64,000 nt of DNA from Gordonibacter pamelaeae. Lineage in GTDB: Bacteria > Actinomycetota > Coriobacteriia > Coriobacteriales > Eggerthellaceae. Location of the stretch: assembly GCF_042665095.1 (NCBI RefSeq), contig NZ_JBHTBV010000010.1. One strand, 5' to 3'. The position numbers and the translations under genes are program-made. Under the pieces are notes generated by a model. That model was not told the DNA's origin, made no database searches, and worked only from the letters and a program-made list of their open reading frames with translations. This document shows, one piece after another, positions 42,255 through 51,572 of this stretch (position 1 is its first letter; each line of letters opens with the position of its first letter).

Positions 42255-42758
42255 CTACAAGATATCCTCGATCACATCCGACTCGTCTATCTCGCCCACC
42301 TTGGCATCGTGGCGGTGTGCGCCGAACGCGGCCACGCCGGTGGCCTTCACCTCCACATGCGCCGCCTGGTGCGCATCGCCCTTGTCCACGTGCACGAACT
42401 CCCCGCGCGCCTCACGCGGGAGGTACTGCGGCACGATCAGCAGCTGCTTGGGCTTGTCGGCCAACCGTTTCGCCAGCTCCTCCACCTCGCCGTAGCACAT
42501 AACATTAGCCAGGCAGTGGTACACGCAGATCGGCTCGCGGCCTCGCTCCGTGCGGTCGGCGCACAGGTCGCACAGATCGGTGGGCAGCGGGAAGTAGTTG
42601 AAGTTCCAGTTGTCCTCGTCAATGGCCCACGGCCCGTCCGCATGGACCGCGATGCCGGTCTTTCCCACCGGGTAGCCGTGCTCCTCTTTGCACGACACTT
42701 GGCACGAGCCGCAGTTCGTGCAGTACTCGTAGTCGATCAGAAGTCCGTACGTTGCCAT
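42255..42758 (-). CDS. [4Fe-4S] ferredoxin subunit with C-terminal His/Asp extension
   Basis: 167 aa. The first ~110 residues are the usual two-cluster unit (CTNCGSCQVSC, CDLCADR, CVYHC). An extra ~55 residues follow, containing AHQAAHVEVKATG and HRHDAKVGEIDE. The same extension occurs in the partial gene at the right edge. It could be a docking or metal-binding segment. It begins 1 base after the stop of the 42760 enzyme. Confidence 0.87.
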   Translation of the reverse strand: MATYGLLIDYEYCTNCGSCQVSCKEEHGYPVGKTGIAVHADGPWAIDEDNWNFNYFPLPTDLCDLCADRTERGREPICVYHCLANVMCYGEVEELAKRLADKPKQLLIVPQYLPREARGEFVHVDKGDAHQAAHVEVKATGVAAFGAHRHDAKVGEIDESDVIEDIL

Positions 42759-42759
42759 A

Positions 42760-45126
42760 TCACACCAGCTTTCCGAATTTTTCCCAGACGACGGCCATAT
42801 CGGTGTCGTAGCTCTCAGAGACGGGCTCGATGTTGCATATCAGGCACTTGTTGGGCGCGCCGAATCCCAGCTTGCCCATATGCCCGTTGGGAAGCAGGTT
42901 GTTGATGTTGCAGCGGAAGTTGCCGTACAGGTTGGGCTCGCTGCCGTCCTCTTCGGGGAACCACCAGCCATGCTGCGCGTGCACGGTCTTCTCGTCGACG
43001 ATCTCGGACACCCGCGCCTTCATGAAGCACTCGCCGAACATGTTCCACATGCGCACCCATTGCCCGTCGCTCACGCCGTAGCGCTGGGCTGTCACCGGGT
43101 TGATCTCCATGATGGGGTCGGGGTTCAACTCGCGCAGATAGGGGATCTGGCGATGCTCGGAATGGAAGAAGGCCGTGGTGCGGGCACCCGTCGTCAGGAC
43201 GAGCGGGTACTCCTCGGCCAGCTCGGGCTTACTCACCGGGCTGAACTCCGGTTCGATGTAGAACGGCAGCGGGTCCTCGCCGAACTGGTTGTACGCGGTC
43301 GACCACAGCTCCACGCGCCCGGTGGGTGTGGCGAAGCCGGGCTGGCCGTCGGGACGCAGCAACCCCTTCTCGTACTTGTAGTAGTCGATGGGCACCTGCG
43401 CCACCACGCACTGCGATACGCGGTCGAAGTACTCCCCGTGCTCTTCGACGCCCAAGCGGAACGCCTCCACCAGCTCGTGCTCGTTCGCCCACTTCTCGAA
43501 GCGCTCGGGATGCAGGTACTTGCCCAGACGGTACGCCAGTTCCATGTCGGAGGGCAGGTTGCCGCAGTCGATGGCCTTGTGCATGAACCCGGCCGTGACC
43601 GTGCAGGGCGCATAGTGCGTGAACACCGTGCCCTCGCGCTCGGCCACCGTGGCGATAGGCAGGAACAGGTCGCAGGTCGCCTGGATCGACGCGTTCATGA
43701 ACGTGTCGATGCCGATGCAGAACTCCAGCGACCGCAGCAGCGCGGCGCGCCAGCGCTTCGGCTCCATGGAGCAGTTCGTCAGCGCGTTGTCGCCCATGTA
43801 GAAGCCCATGCGGATAGGATACGGCTCGTCGGTCTCGAGCGTCTCGAGCATGCGGTCAACCTGCGAGTTCAAGATCATGTTGCAGTAGGCCGGGTACTCG
43901 GCCATTCCGATCATCTTCTGGAACAGCTCGTCGGGTATGCACTCCTTGTACCCGAAGCCCAGCTCGTTGTGGCCCGCATCCGAACCGGGCAGCAGCTGGC
44001 CGCCGGGGCGGTCCAGGTTGCCGGTGATGGCCTGCAACGAGATGATGCACTGGCTGTTCTGCATGCCGTCGGTCTTCTGGTCGACGGCAAGGCCCCATAG
44101 GATGGCGGCCGGCTTGGCCGTGGCGTACATGCGGGCGGCGGCGTAGATCTTCTCCACCGGCACCTGGCAGATCTCGGCGGCCTTCTCGGGCGGCATCGTG
44201 CGCACGCGCTCGGCCAGCTGGTCGAAGCCGTAGCACCAGTACTCTACGAAGTCGTGGTCGTAGAGGTCCTCCTCGATGATGATGTCCAGCATGGCCATGG
44301 CGAGCGCGGTGTCGGTGCCGCTGCGCAGCTGCAGGAGGATGTCGGCGCGGGCGGACAGCCAGTTCACGCGCGGGTCGATCTGGATGATGCGCATGCCGCG
44401 ACGCATGGCGTCGACCACCGCATGGCCGAAGAAGCCGTCGGGGTTCGACTCGAGCGGCGCCTTGCCCCATATGACCAGGCATTCCGTTAGCTCGTAGCGC
44501 TCGTCGTCCCAGCGCCCGGGCAGCGCGCCGGAATAATCCCATTCGGCGTACGTCGTTCCCGTGATGTAGGCCGCCGCTGCCAAGCGCGGGGTGTAGCAGG
44601 CGTAGCCCGACTGCATGTAGCAGTAGTTCGGGGTGCCGAACACCATGGTGGGGTACAGCGACATCGTGCCGCCCTCGCGACCGGTGCCCGACATGCCGAT
44701 GATGGATTCGGGACCGTACTCGGCGCAGATGCGCTCGTAGTTCTCCTTCACGATGCCGAAGGCCTCGTCCCACGAGCACTCTTCCCAGGCATCGGCCTTG
44801 CCGCGGTCGGCGCGGTCGCGCTTGAGCGGCACGAGGATGCGCGCCGGATTGTACACGTAGTCCTTCAGCGCGATGCACCGCGGGCACAAACGTCCCTGCG
44901 TGACCGGATGGTTCTCGTCTCCCTCGACCTTGACCAAGCGGCCCTCGTCGTTCACATAAAGCTTGAGGCCGCATCCCACGGGATGGCACCCGGGGGGCGA
45001 CCACGGGCAGGTGCGCGTCACGGTGAGCCCGTCTTCCTCGTAGCGCCAGGGCTTGCCCAGGTCGTTCACGTCCGCGAGCGTTTCGAGCCTCACCGCTTCG
45101 GCGGCCTTGTAGTCTTCTTCCCGCAT
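42760..45126 (-). CDS. Molybdopterin oxidoreductase, catechol-dehydroxylase-like
   Basis: 788 aa. Fe-S Cys C40, C47, C52, C81 and C84 (RTCPWSPPGCHPVGC, GRLCPRC). MGD fold: ECSWDEAFG, SGTGREGGT, VIWGKAPLESNPDG, IDPRVNW, RSGTDTALAMA. Candidate Mo ligand C177 in SGYACYTPR. C-terminal TPTGRVEL and HSEHRQIPY. Start at 45126 after AAGGAGAGTGAG. It is a close paralog of the 45575 enzyme (shared LGKPWRYEEDGLTV near the start), and the two with their ferredoxins form a tandem duplication on one transcript. Confidence 0.86.
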   Translation of the reverse strand: MREEDYKAAEAVRLETLADVNDLGKPWRYEEDGLTVTRTCPWSPPGCHPVGCGLKLYVNDEGRLVKVEGDENHPVTQGRLCPRCIALKDYVYNPARILVPLKRDRADRGKADAWEECSWDEAFGIVKENYERICAEYGPESIIGMSGTGREGGTMSLYPTMVFGTPNYCYMQSGYACYTPRLAAAAYITGTTYAEWDYSGALPGRWDDERYELTECLVIWGKAPLESNPDGFFGHAVVDAMRRGMRIIQIDPRVNWLSARADILLQLRSGTDTALAMAMLDIIIEEDLYDHDFVEYWCYGFDQLAERVRTMPPEKAAEICQVPVEKIYAAARMYATAKPAAILWGLAVDQKTDGMQNSQCIISLQAITGNLDRPGGQLLPGSDAGHNELGFGYKECIPDELFQKMIGMAEYPAYCNMILNSQVDRMLETLETDEPYPIRMGFYMGDNALTNCSMEPKRWRAALLRSLEFCIGIDTFMNASIQATCDLFLPIATVAEREGTVFTHYAPCTVTAGFMHKAIDCGNLPSDMELAYRLGKYLHPERFEKWANEHELVEAFRLGVEEHGEYFDRVSQCVVAQVPIDYYKYEKGLLRPDGQPGFATPTGRVELWSTAYNQFGEDPLPFYIEPEFSPVSKPELAEEYPLVLTTGARTTAFFHSEHRQIPYLRELNPDPIMEINPVTAQRYGVSDGQWVRMWNMFGECFMKARVSEIVDEKTVHAQHGWWFPEEDGSEPNLYGNFRCNINNLLPNGHMGKLGFGAPNKCLICNIEPVSESYDTDMAVVWEKFGKLV

Positions 45127-45226
45127 CTCACTCTCCTTCTCGTTTGCCTTGCTGCCTTTGCCGGCCTGCAGGACGGGGGACGGCCCAAGCCGTGCCCCGC
45201 CGCCTTCCGCAGGCTGCGCGCAAGCC

Positions 45227-45574
45227 CTAGTACCGGTAGGGCTTCGGGGCGAACAGCACCTGGTTGGGCTTCTCCGCAAGCTCCCGCGCCAGCTCCTCCA
45301 CCGGCCCGTACTGCATGACGCCGGCCAGGCAGTGGTGCACGCAGCTGGGCTGCTTGCCCTTGGCCGTGCGTTCGGCGCACAGGTCGCACAGGCGGGTGGG
45401 AACGGGGATCTTGTTCCAGTTGAACTTCCCGTCCGAGCACTCCCACGGGCCGTCGTCGAGCAGGTGGATGCCCCACTGCCCCACGGGGATGCGGTGCTCT
45501 TCCTTGCAGGCGACCTCGCACGACTGGCATCCCGTGCAGAACTCGTAGTCGATCAGCAAACCGTAGGCGCCCAT
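45227..45574 (-). CDS. Two-cluster [4Fe-4S] ferredoxin subunit
   Basis: 115 aa: CTGCQSCEVAC, CDLCAER and CVHHC. The ATG abuts the stop codon of the 45575 enzyme, so it is coupled. The gap to the next catalytic gene is 100 bases with no clear hairpin, so read-through is likely. Confidence 0.9.
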   Translation of the reverse strand: MGAYGLLIDYEFCTGCQSCEVACKEEHRIPVGQWGIHLLDDGPWECSDGKFNWNKIPVPTRLCDLCAERTAKGKQPSCVHHCLAGVMQYGPVEELARELAEKPNQVLFAPKPYRY

Positions 45575-47905
45575 TTATTTCACCAACTTCCCGAATCGAT
45601 CCCACACCTCTTGCAGGTCGGTGTCGTAGTTCCTCTCTGCCGGCTTCACGCTGCACAGCAGGCACTTGAACGGCGAGCCGAAACCCAGCTTGCCAATGTA
45701 CTTGTGCGGCACGAGCTCGTTGATGTTAGAGCGCCACACCTCGTAGAGGCTCGGCTCCTCGCCGTCCTTCTCGGGAAACCAGAAGCCATGCTGGGCATGC
45801 ACCACGCCGGGCTTCACGATCTGCGAAACCTTGGCCTTGAGCACGCACTTCCCGAAGGGGTTCTCCACCTCGACCCACTGACCGTCGGCCACGCCGAAGC
45901 GCAGGGCGTCGTCGGGGTTGATCTCGATGAGGGGATCCGGGTTCATCTCGCGCAGGTAGGGAATCTGCTTGCCCTCGGAGTGGAAGTAGCAGTACGTGCG
46001 CGCACCGGTGGTCAGCACGAGCGGGAATTGCTCGGCGAGCTTGGGCGTGGACACGGGACTTAGCTGGGGCTCCTCGTAATAGGGCAGCGGGTCCTCGCCG
46101 AACTGGCGGAACATCGTCGAGTACAGCTCCACGCGGCCCGTCGGCGTGTTGAAGCCCGGCTTGCCGTCGGGGCGCAGCTTGCCCGACTCGTACTTGCGGT
46201 AGGACAGCGTCTCCACTTTCTGGTGCACCACTTCCTCGCGCAGCTCCGCGAACGTCTGCTTGTTGTTCAGGCGGTAGTACTCGAGGAAGTCGTAGTAGTC
46301 TTCGAAGCGCTCGTAGTTCTCGGGCATGCAGCGCTTGCCGATCTCGTACATGATCTCGCAGTCGCCCTTGCCCTCGCCCACCGTGATCGACTTGTTCACG
46401 GCACCGGCCATGATGGGCGACGCGCCGTAGTGCGTGTACACCACGGTGTCGTGCTCGACCGTGGTCGAAAGCGGAAGGAACAGCTCGCAGCACGCCTGGA
46501 TGGTGGGCGTCATCCACACGTCGATGCCGAAGCACCACTCCAGGTTCTTCACCATGGCGTCGTGCCAGCGCTTGGGCTGCGCGGCGCAGGTGCCGGCGAG
46601 GAAGTTCGTGTCCTCGAAGCCGCCCATCTTGAACGCGTACGGCTCGCCTGTCTCCAGCGCATCGAGCACCATGTCGCATTGGGCGTTCAGCACGAGCCCC
46701 ACGTAGGCCGGGTACTCCTTGATGCCCATGATCTTGCCCTGCAGCTCCGGGCCCAGGTTGTTCCAGCCGAAGCCGAGCTCCAGCCCGTCGTTCACATCGC
46801 CGATGAGCTGCCCGCCCGGCACGTCGATGTTGCCGGTGATAGCCTCGAGCGCCAACACGCAGTGGCCGGCCTGCACGCCGTTGGACTTCTGGTCGATGGC
46901 CAGGCCCCAGGCGATCTGCGCGGGCTTCGACGTGGCGTACACGCGCGCCGCCTCGCGGATGAGGTCGGCATCGATGCCGCAGATCCCGGCGGCCTTCTCC
47001 ACCGGCATGTCCCGCACGCGCTCGGCCAGCTGGTCGAAGCCGTAGCACCACTTGTCCACGAAGTCGTGGTCGTAGAGGTCCTCGGAGATGATGACGTTCA
47101 GCATGGCCATGCCGAGCGCGGCATCGGTGCCGGGACGTAGGCGCAGGTGCCAATCGGCGCGCGTGGCCACCCAGTTCACACGCGGATCGATGCTCATGAG
47201 CTTCGCGCCGCGGCGCATCATGTCAATGGCCGCATGGCCGAACAGGCCGTCGCCGTTGGACGGCAGCGGCTCCTTGCCCCAGAACACGATGAGCTCCGGC
47301 AACGTGAACGCCGGATCGTCGTAGCGGCCGGGCAGTCCGCCGGCGTAGTCCATCTCGGGGTAGGTCGCGCCCAGCACGTAGGTGGTGCCGGCCACGCGCG
47401 GAATGTAGCACGAGTAGCCCGATTGCGTGTAGCATGCGTTCGGCGTGCCGAGCGCCGAATGAGCGTATGCCGGCAGCATGGGGCCGCCCTCGCGGCCAGT
47501 GCCGCCCATGAGCAGGATGGACTCGGCGCCATAGGTCTCCTTGTAGTAAGCAACCTTCTCCGCAATCAGGTCGAATGCCTCGTCCCACGAGATGCGCTCC
47601 CATTTGTCCTTGCCGCGGTCCTCGCGGGCGCGCTTCATCGGGTAGCGCATGCGGTCGGGGTTGTACACGTAGTCGGGGATCGTCAGGCACCGTACGCACA
47701 GGCGTCCGTTCGTGATCGGATGGTTCTCGTCGCCTTCCACCTTCACCAGCTCGCCCGCATCGTTCACGTAGGTTTTGATGCCGCAGCCGGTAGGATGGCA
47801 GCCCGGTGGCGACCAGGCACAGCCGCGTATGACGGTGAGGCCGTCCTCCTCGTAGCGCCACGGCTTGCCGAGGTCGGACGTTCCCTGGCCTTTGAAAATC
47901 TTCAT
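45575..47905 (-). CDS. Molybdopterin oxidoreductase, catechol-dehydroxylase-like
   Basis: 776 aa. Fe-S Cys C29, C36, C41, C70 and C73 (RGCAWSPPGCHPTGC, GRLCVRC). Then WERISWDEAFD, GGTGREGGP, VFWGKEPLPSNGDG, IDPRVNW, RPGTDAALGMA. Candidate Mo ligand C166 in SGYSCYIPR, 96 residues after C70. TPTGRVEL and HSEGKQIPY near the C-terminus. It is the first gene of the six-gene run 47905 to 41480. A copy of the ATCGTACGCGAA element lies about 300 bases upstream. Confidence 0.86.
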   Translation of the reverse strand: MKIFKGQGTSDLGKPWRYEEDGLTVIRGCAWSPPGCHPTGCGIKTYVNDAGELVKVEGDENHPITNGRLCVRCLTIPDYVYNPDRMRYPMKRAREDRGKDKWERISWDEAFDLIAEKVAYYKETYGAESILLMGGTGREGGPMLPAYAHSALGTPNACYTQSGYSCYIPRVAGTTYVLGATYPEMDYAGGLPGRYDDPAFTLPELIVFWGKEPLPSNGDGLFGHAAIDMMRRGAKLMSIDPRVNWVATRADWHLRLRPGTDAALGMAMLNVIISEDLYDHDFVDKWCYGFDQLAERVRDMPVEKAAGICGIDADLIREAARVYATSKPAQIAWGLAIDQKSNGVQAGHCVLALEAITGNIDVPGGQLIGDVNDGLELGFGWNNLGPELQGKIMGIKEYPAYVGLVLNAQCDMVLDALETGEPYAFKMGGFEDTNFLAGTCAAQPKRWHDAMVKNLEWCFGIDVWMTPTIQACCELFLPLSTTVEHDTVVYTHYGASPIMAGAVNKSITVGEGKGDCEIMYEIGKRCMPENYERFEDYYDFLEYYRLNNKQTFAELREEVVHQKVETLSYRKYESGKLRPDGKPGFNTPTGRVELYSTMFRQFGEDPLPYYEEPQLSPVSTPKLAEQFPLVLTTGARTYCYFHSEGKQIPYLREMNPDPLIEINPDDALRFGVADGQWVEVENPFGKCVLKAKVSQIVKPGVVHAQHGFWFPEKDGEEPSLYEVWRSNINELVPHKYIGKLGFGSPFKCLLCSVKPAERNYDTDLQEVWDRFGKLVK

Positions 47906-48209
47906 GCCCTCTCCTCTTCTCGTCTTTGCATGTCGGCCGTCGGCCGACGCTCCGGCCTACGGGCCGGGCGCGGCGCGAAGCGGCCACGCGCGCCTTCCGG
48001 CAGGGGGAGCCCCGGCCGAGCCGCAGCCGGGCATGCCGTCAAGGCTTCGATGATGCTCCTTTCCTTGTCTCGAGCGCCGACGGGCGCGACGCCCCGCTCG
48101 GCACAGCGCGCCCCCGCACGATCCGGCTCGCGGCAACGCTGCCTGCATGGCCCCTGCGATGGGGAACATGGCACTGACTGCAATCTAGGCCGCAAACACC
48201 CGGCTGGGA

Positions 48210-48233
48210 ATCGTACGCGAATTGCGAAAAACG
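48210..48233 (+). promoter_or_regulatory. ATCGTACGCGAA element (copy 1, weaker)
   Basis: The first 12 bases are identical to the copy at 51526; the rest (TTGCGAAAAACG) matches only in part. It lies upstream of the tandem molybdoenzyme operon. Confidence 0.45.
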
Positions 48234-48316
48234 CCGATACGGCGGGAAACCCCTCGTACTCCACGTCCGAATGACGGTATGGCGACAACGTCTTACCTGA
48301 TCAGATCGCTGAAAAA

Positions 48317-48344
48317 GAAACGGTCCCTCGAAAGGGACCGTTTC
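48317..48344 (-). terminator. Terminator of the MFS gene at 48368
   Basis: Arms GAAACGGTCCCT and AGGGACCGTTTC pair perfectly around CGAA; on the minus strand the hairpin is followed by CTTTTTC. It starts 23 bases after the MFS stop. Confidence 0.82.
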
Positions 48345-48367
48345 CGCCGTGCAGCACCTCGATGCGG

Positions 48368-49573
48368 CTAGCGCAGCTTGCGCAGGCCGATGAAGAAGAT
48401 GACGATGCAGATGAGGTAGCATGGCACGAGCACGGCATACGATGCCGTCGCCCATCCGAACGCCGCAACGGCGTTGCCCATGAACATGGCGCCCACGAAC
48501 ATGCCGAGGTTCTGCGTGGTGGCCACGAGCCCGTTCGCCACGGGGACGTCGTCGGGGTCTACCGTGTCGGGCGTGGCCGCCCAGATGATCGAGGGCACGA
48601 AGCCGCCCGCGATGCCGGCGAGGATCATGATGCCCCAGTACAGCTCAGGCACCTGGCAGGTGAACACCACGGCGGTGTAGGCCACGCCGCCGATGAGAGC
48701 GAACAGCAGCACCCACTTGCGCGTCTTCAGCCAGTCGGAGATCTTGCCGCACAGCGGCGCGCAGATAGCGCCCGCCACGCCGAACGCCGAGGCGATGCCC
48801 GTGGCCCACACCAGCGTCGTCGCCAGCTGCTCGGTCAGGTACGTGGTCAAGAAGCCGTTGATGGCCATGAACGCAGCCTCGTCGAAGAAGAAGATCATAC
48901 CGAGCGCCCAGAGCATCGGGTTCTTGAGGGCGCGCTTGAAGTCGGCCTTGCCGGCTACCTGGTCCTCCTCGGTCTGATAAGGCCTTTCCGGCTCGCGGTA
49001 GAAGACGACGAACACGATGCCCACCACGATGTCGAACACGAACGTGCCCCACCACACGGTCTGCCAGGGCAGGGCGAGCGTGTCCACCACGTACCCGTAG
49101 AGCACCGGGCAGATGCACATGGCAAGCGCCACCCACATGGCCCAGATGCCCAGCGGGAAGCCGCGTTTCTCGGGGGCGAACCATGGGGCGATGGCCGAGG
49201 CGCCCGCCACGCCCATGACGCCCATGCCGGCGCCCTCGAGGAACCGGCTGACCATGAACACGGTCACGTTTTCGGTGAGCGCACCCATCACCGAACCTAC
49301 TGCGGCGCAGCCGATGGCTATGAGCACGACGTTGCGTATGCCCAGCTTGTTGATGAGACCCGCCGTGGGGAACGCCATGACGAAGCCGAGCACGTAGAAC
49401 AGGGCGATTACCCATCCCAAGGTGTCGGGACCGAACCCGAACGTCTGCATGACGACCGGCGCGAGCGCGGTCACCTTGGCCATGTTGGCCGGGGCGGTGA
49501 AGCCGGCCAAAAACGTCACGGCCAGCACGACCCAGCCGTAACTTGAGTCCGTACTCTTGGTTTTTACTGCCAT
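48368..49573 (-). CDS. MFS transporter
   Basis: 401 aa with about 12 spans. The N-terminal span includes WVVLAVTFLAGFTAPANMAKV and the loop between spans 2 and 3 is GLINKLGIRN. Ribosome site GAAGGAGGG. A GTTTATGG inverted repeat lies about 40 bases before its start. Located between a molybdoenzyme operon and a membrane LuxR gene, all on the minus strand. Confidence 0.84.
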   Translation of the reverse strand: MAVKTKSTDSSYGWVVLAVTFLAGFTAPANMAKVTALAPVVMQTFGFGPDTLGWVIALFYVLGFVMAFPTAGLINKLGIRNVVLIAIGCAAVGSVMGALTENVTVFMVSRFLEGAGMGVMGVAGASAIAPWFAPEKRGFPLGIWAMWVALAMCICPVLYGYVVDTLALPWQTVWWGTFVFDIVVGIVFVVFYREPERPYQTEEDQVAGKADFKRALKNPMLWALGMIFFFDEAAFMAINGFLTTYLTEQLATTLVWATGIASAFGVAGAICAPLCGKISDWLKTRKWVLLFALIGGVAYTAVVFTCQVPELYWGIMILAGIAGGFVPSIIWAATPDTVDPDDVPVANGLVATTQNLGMFVGAMFMGNAVAAFGWATASYAVLVPCYLICIVIFFIGLRKLR

Positions 49574-49613
49574 AAGAGCCCTCCTTCGAGAATGACCGCC
49601 ATGTCTCCCCTTC

Positions 49614-49634
49614 GTTTATGGCTCCCCCATAAAC
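49614..49634. promoter_or_regulatory. Inverted repeat GTTTATGG-N5-CCATAAAC
   Basis: Perfect 8-bp arms with a CTCCC spacer, 41 bases upstream of the MFS start codon. Size and place fit a dimeric regulator site overlapping the promoter. Confidence 0.5.
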
Positions 49635-49794
49635 AAGATCGCCGCCAGGGCCGCAGAGCCCGGAGCACAGCGCGATTATTCCGCGCAGGAAGGTCGCCTG
49701 TGAATTGGCCGCAAATGAGGAAAAGACGCTCGCCGCGGGTAATGAGGCGGCACTACGCGGTCTCATGCCGCCCGTACGAGGCCTCGCACCAACG

Positions 49795-51315
49795 TCACAA
49801 CGCGCTTGAGGCGGAGACCTGCTCGGACAGACCGCCCGAGGCCTCCTCGTCGACAGGCACCTCGATATCCTCGATGAAGTCGAGCAGCTCTTGGCGCGAG
49901 TGGATGCCGAACTTGCGGTAGATGTTGTAGATGTGCGTCTTGGCGGTGGACTGCGAGATGTAGAACGTGTCCGTGATGTACTTGGCGTCACGTCCCTTGA
50001 GCAAGATCTGCAGTATCTCCCGCTCGCGCGGGGAAAGTCCGTAGCGCTCGCAGGCGATCGCCCTCTTCTGCTGCCACAGCGTCTTACGCTGGCCCTCGTA
50101 CTCGAGGTGCGCGCGCGTCTCGTCGTCGAGCCCTGTCTCGATGACCGGCTCGAACGGGTATATCTGGTAGTTCACGCGTATCTGCATCCAGGCGCACACC
50201 ACGGCTGCCGCCACGCAGGTGGCGTACAGCGCCGAGGGGCTGCCTTCCGACGCCAGGCCGCCAACTGAGAAGAGGACGCCCCCGGCGAAGATGCCCGCGA
50301 AGAACACCGAGCCCTCCTGCCCGAACAGCCATACCGGCGAGATCATGTCGAAGCGCGACGTCTCCACCACCGCATTCAAGAGGACGATGACGTTGAGGCT
50401 GACGAAACAGGTGTAGAGGCAGACGAGCCCGAGCTGCACCTCGCTGGGAACGGCGGGCAGCGGAAGCAGCAGCAGGGCAGCCGCGAACGCAGGGCTCTTC
50501 TTCAGCGCCTCCTTGTAGGTGCGCTCGTCGGTCTGCTCCAAGAGCAGCGAGAAGATGCCCGCGAGCCCAACCGAGGCGCCAAGCGCCACGAGGGCGACAT
50601 CGGGGGGATAGCCGAGGAAGAACGCGAGCAGCGAGCCGCCGAGCATGAACCCCAGCATGAGCAGCGTGTGGTTGTTGCCCTTCACCTTGATGCTGCGCCG
50701 TTTGGAGTCCTCCGCGCCCACCAAATCGCTGTAGCGGTAGGGCTTGCGGGAGAACAGGAGCGAGAGGGCGGCGCAGAGCGCCACGGCCACGAACAGCATG
50801 GCATAGGCGTACCAGAAACCCATCTGCGAGAGCACCAGCAACATGACGCCCACGTACATGAACGCAAGGTCGAACACGAGCATGAGCGCCCGCCGTGCCA
50901 ACCGCTCGAGGAAGCGCCCGTACAAGAAGGCCGTCGCCACGACCCCGACCCCGGCGAGCGAGGCCGCGGCAAGCGGGAGCCCGAAACCGAGCGCGCCCAT
51001 GGCCGCGAGCGAGGCGATCGTCTGGACGGCGAGGGTCGCGCGCCTCCCCGCCCCGGACTGCAGCGCATCGCAGGCAAGCTGGCCCGCGCGGAGGGCCACG
51101 GCTGCAACGAGCGCCATGGACACGGCGACGACGCTGCCGTGTACGAGGCCAGGTGATGCGCACAGCGCCGCAACGAGGATCAGCGCGGCGTTGCCCACGC
51201 CCACGCCGAAGCCAAGGCAGCCGTCCACGAGCACGGCCTCGAAATCCCCGCCGTTCTCCCCGATGGGCTTGGCGGGCGCCTCGCAGACATCCTCGCAAGA
51301 ATACGAAGTATCCAT
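49795..51315 (-). CDS. Membrane-embedded LuxR-type regulator
   Basis: 506 aa. Residues ~28-395 are a run of 10-12 hydrophobic spans. The C-terminal LuxR domain is YGLSPREREILQILLKGRD plus ISQSTAKTHIYNIYRKFGIHS. It is a paralog in layout of the 39570 regulator. It is flanked by MFS genes and lies upstream of the tandem molybdoenzyme operon, which it may control. An ATCGTACGCGAAGTATGA element sits 210 bases upstream. Confidence 0.87.
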   Translation of the reverse strand: MDTSYSCEDVCEAPAKPIGENGGDFEAVLVDGCLGFGVGVGNAALILVAALCASPGLVHGSVVAVSMALVAAVALRAGQLACDALQSGAGRRATLAVQTIASLAAMGALGFGLPLAAASLAGVGVVATAFLYGRFLERLARRALMLVFDLAFMYVGVMLLVLSQMGFWYAYAMLFVAVALCAALSLLFSRKPYRYSDLVGAEDSKRRSIKVKGNNHTLLMLGFMLGGSLLAFFLGYPPDVALVALGASVGLAGIFSLLLEQTDERTYKEALKKSPAFAAALLLLPLPAVPSEVQLGLVCLYTCFVSLNVIVLLNAVVETSRFDMISPVWLFGQEGSVFFAGIFAGGVLFSVGGLASEGSPSALYATCVAAAVVCAWMQIRVNYQIYPFEPVIETGLDDETRAHLEYEGQRKTLWQQKRAIACERYGLSPREREILQILLKGRDAKYITDTFYISQSTAKTHIYNIYRKFGIHSRQELLDFIEDIEVPVDEEASGGLSEQVSASSAL

Positions 51316-51525
51316 AGCGGTCCCCCTACCTGCGCGAAACTTATATACCAGCGGCAAGATCAGGTTAAAAGCCTGATCATTTGCCCTTTCACCTTACGGC
51401 ATCGAACGTTTCAGCCACCGGAGAACAACGCGGTTTTCGGCGGCGGCGCCCTCGAGGCACGCTCATTACACTCACGCGGGCCTCATCCCCGCCTTCGACT
51501 TTACTATCCTGCGCCTGGTCAAACC

Positions 51526-51549
51526 ATCGTACGCGAAGTATGAAACGAT
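51526..51549. promoter_or_regulatory. ATCGTACGCGAAGTATGA element (copy 2)
   Basis: 24 bases that begin ATCGT and end ACGAT, so the ends form an inverted repeat. 20 of 24 bases match the reverse complement of 52899-52922. It lies between the MFS gene at 51573 and the LuxR gene. Confidence 0.6.
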
Positions 51550-51572
51550 TTGCCCGCCTCCTAAGCGAGGTG

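Larger units (their letters stand above)
47906..48367. other. Long regulatory gap upstream of the 45575-47905 operon
   Basis: No gene is supported over 462 bases. It holds a terminator hairpin for the MFS gene (48317-48344), an ATCGTACGCGAA element (48210-48233) and presumably the operon promoter, which I cannot place. The leader could be long. Confidence 0.5.
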
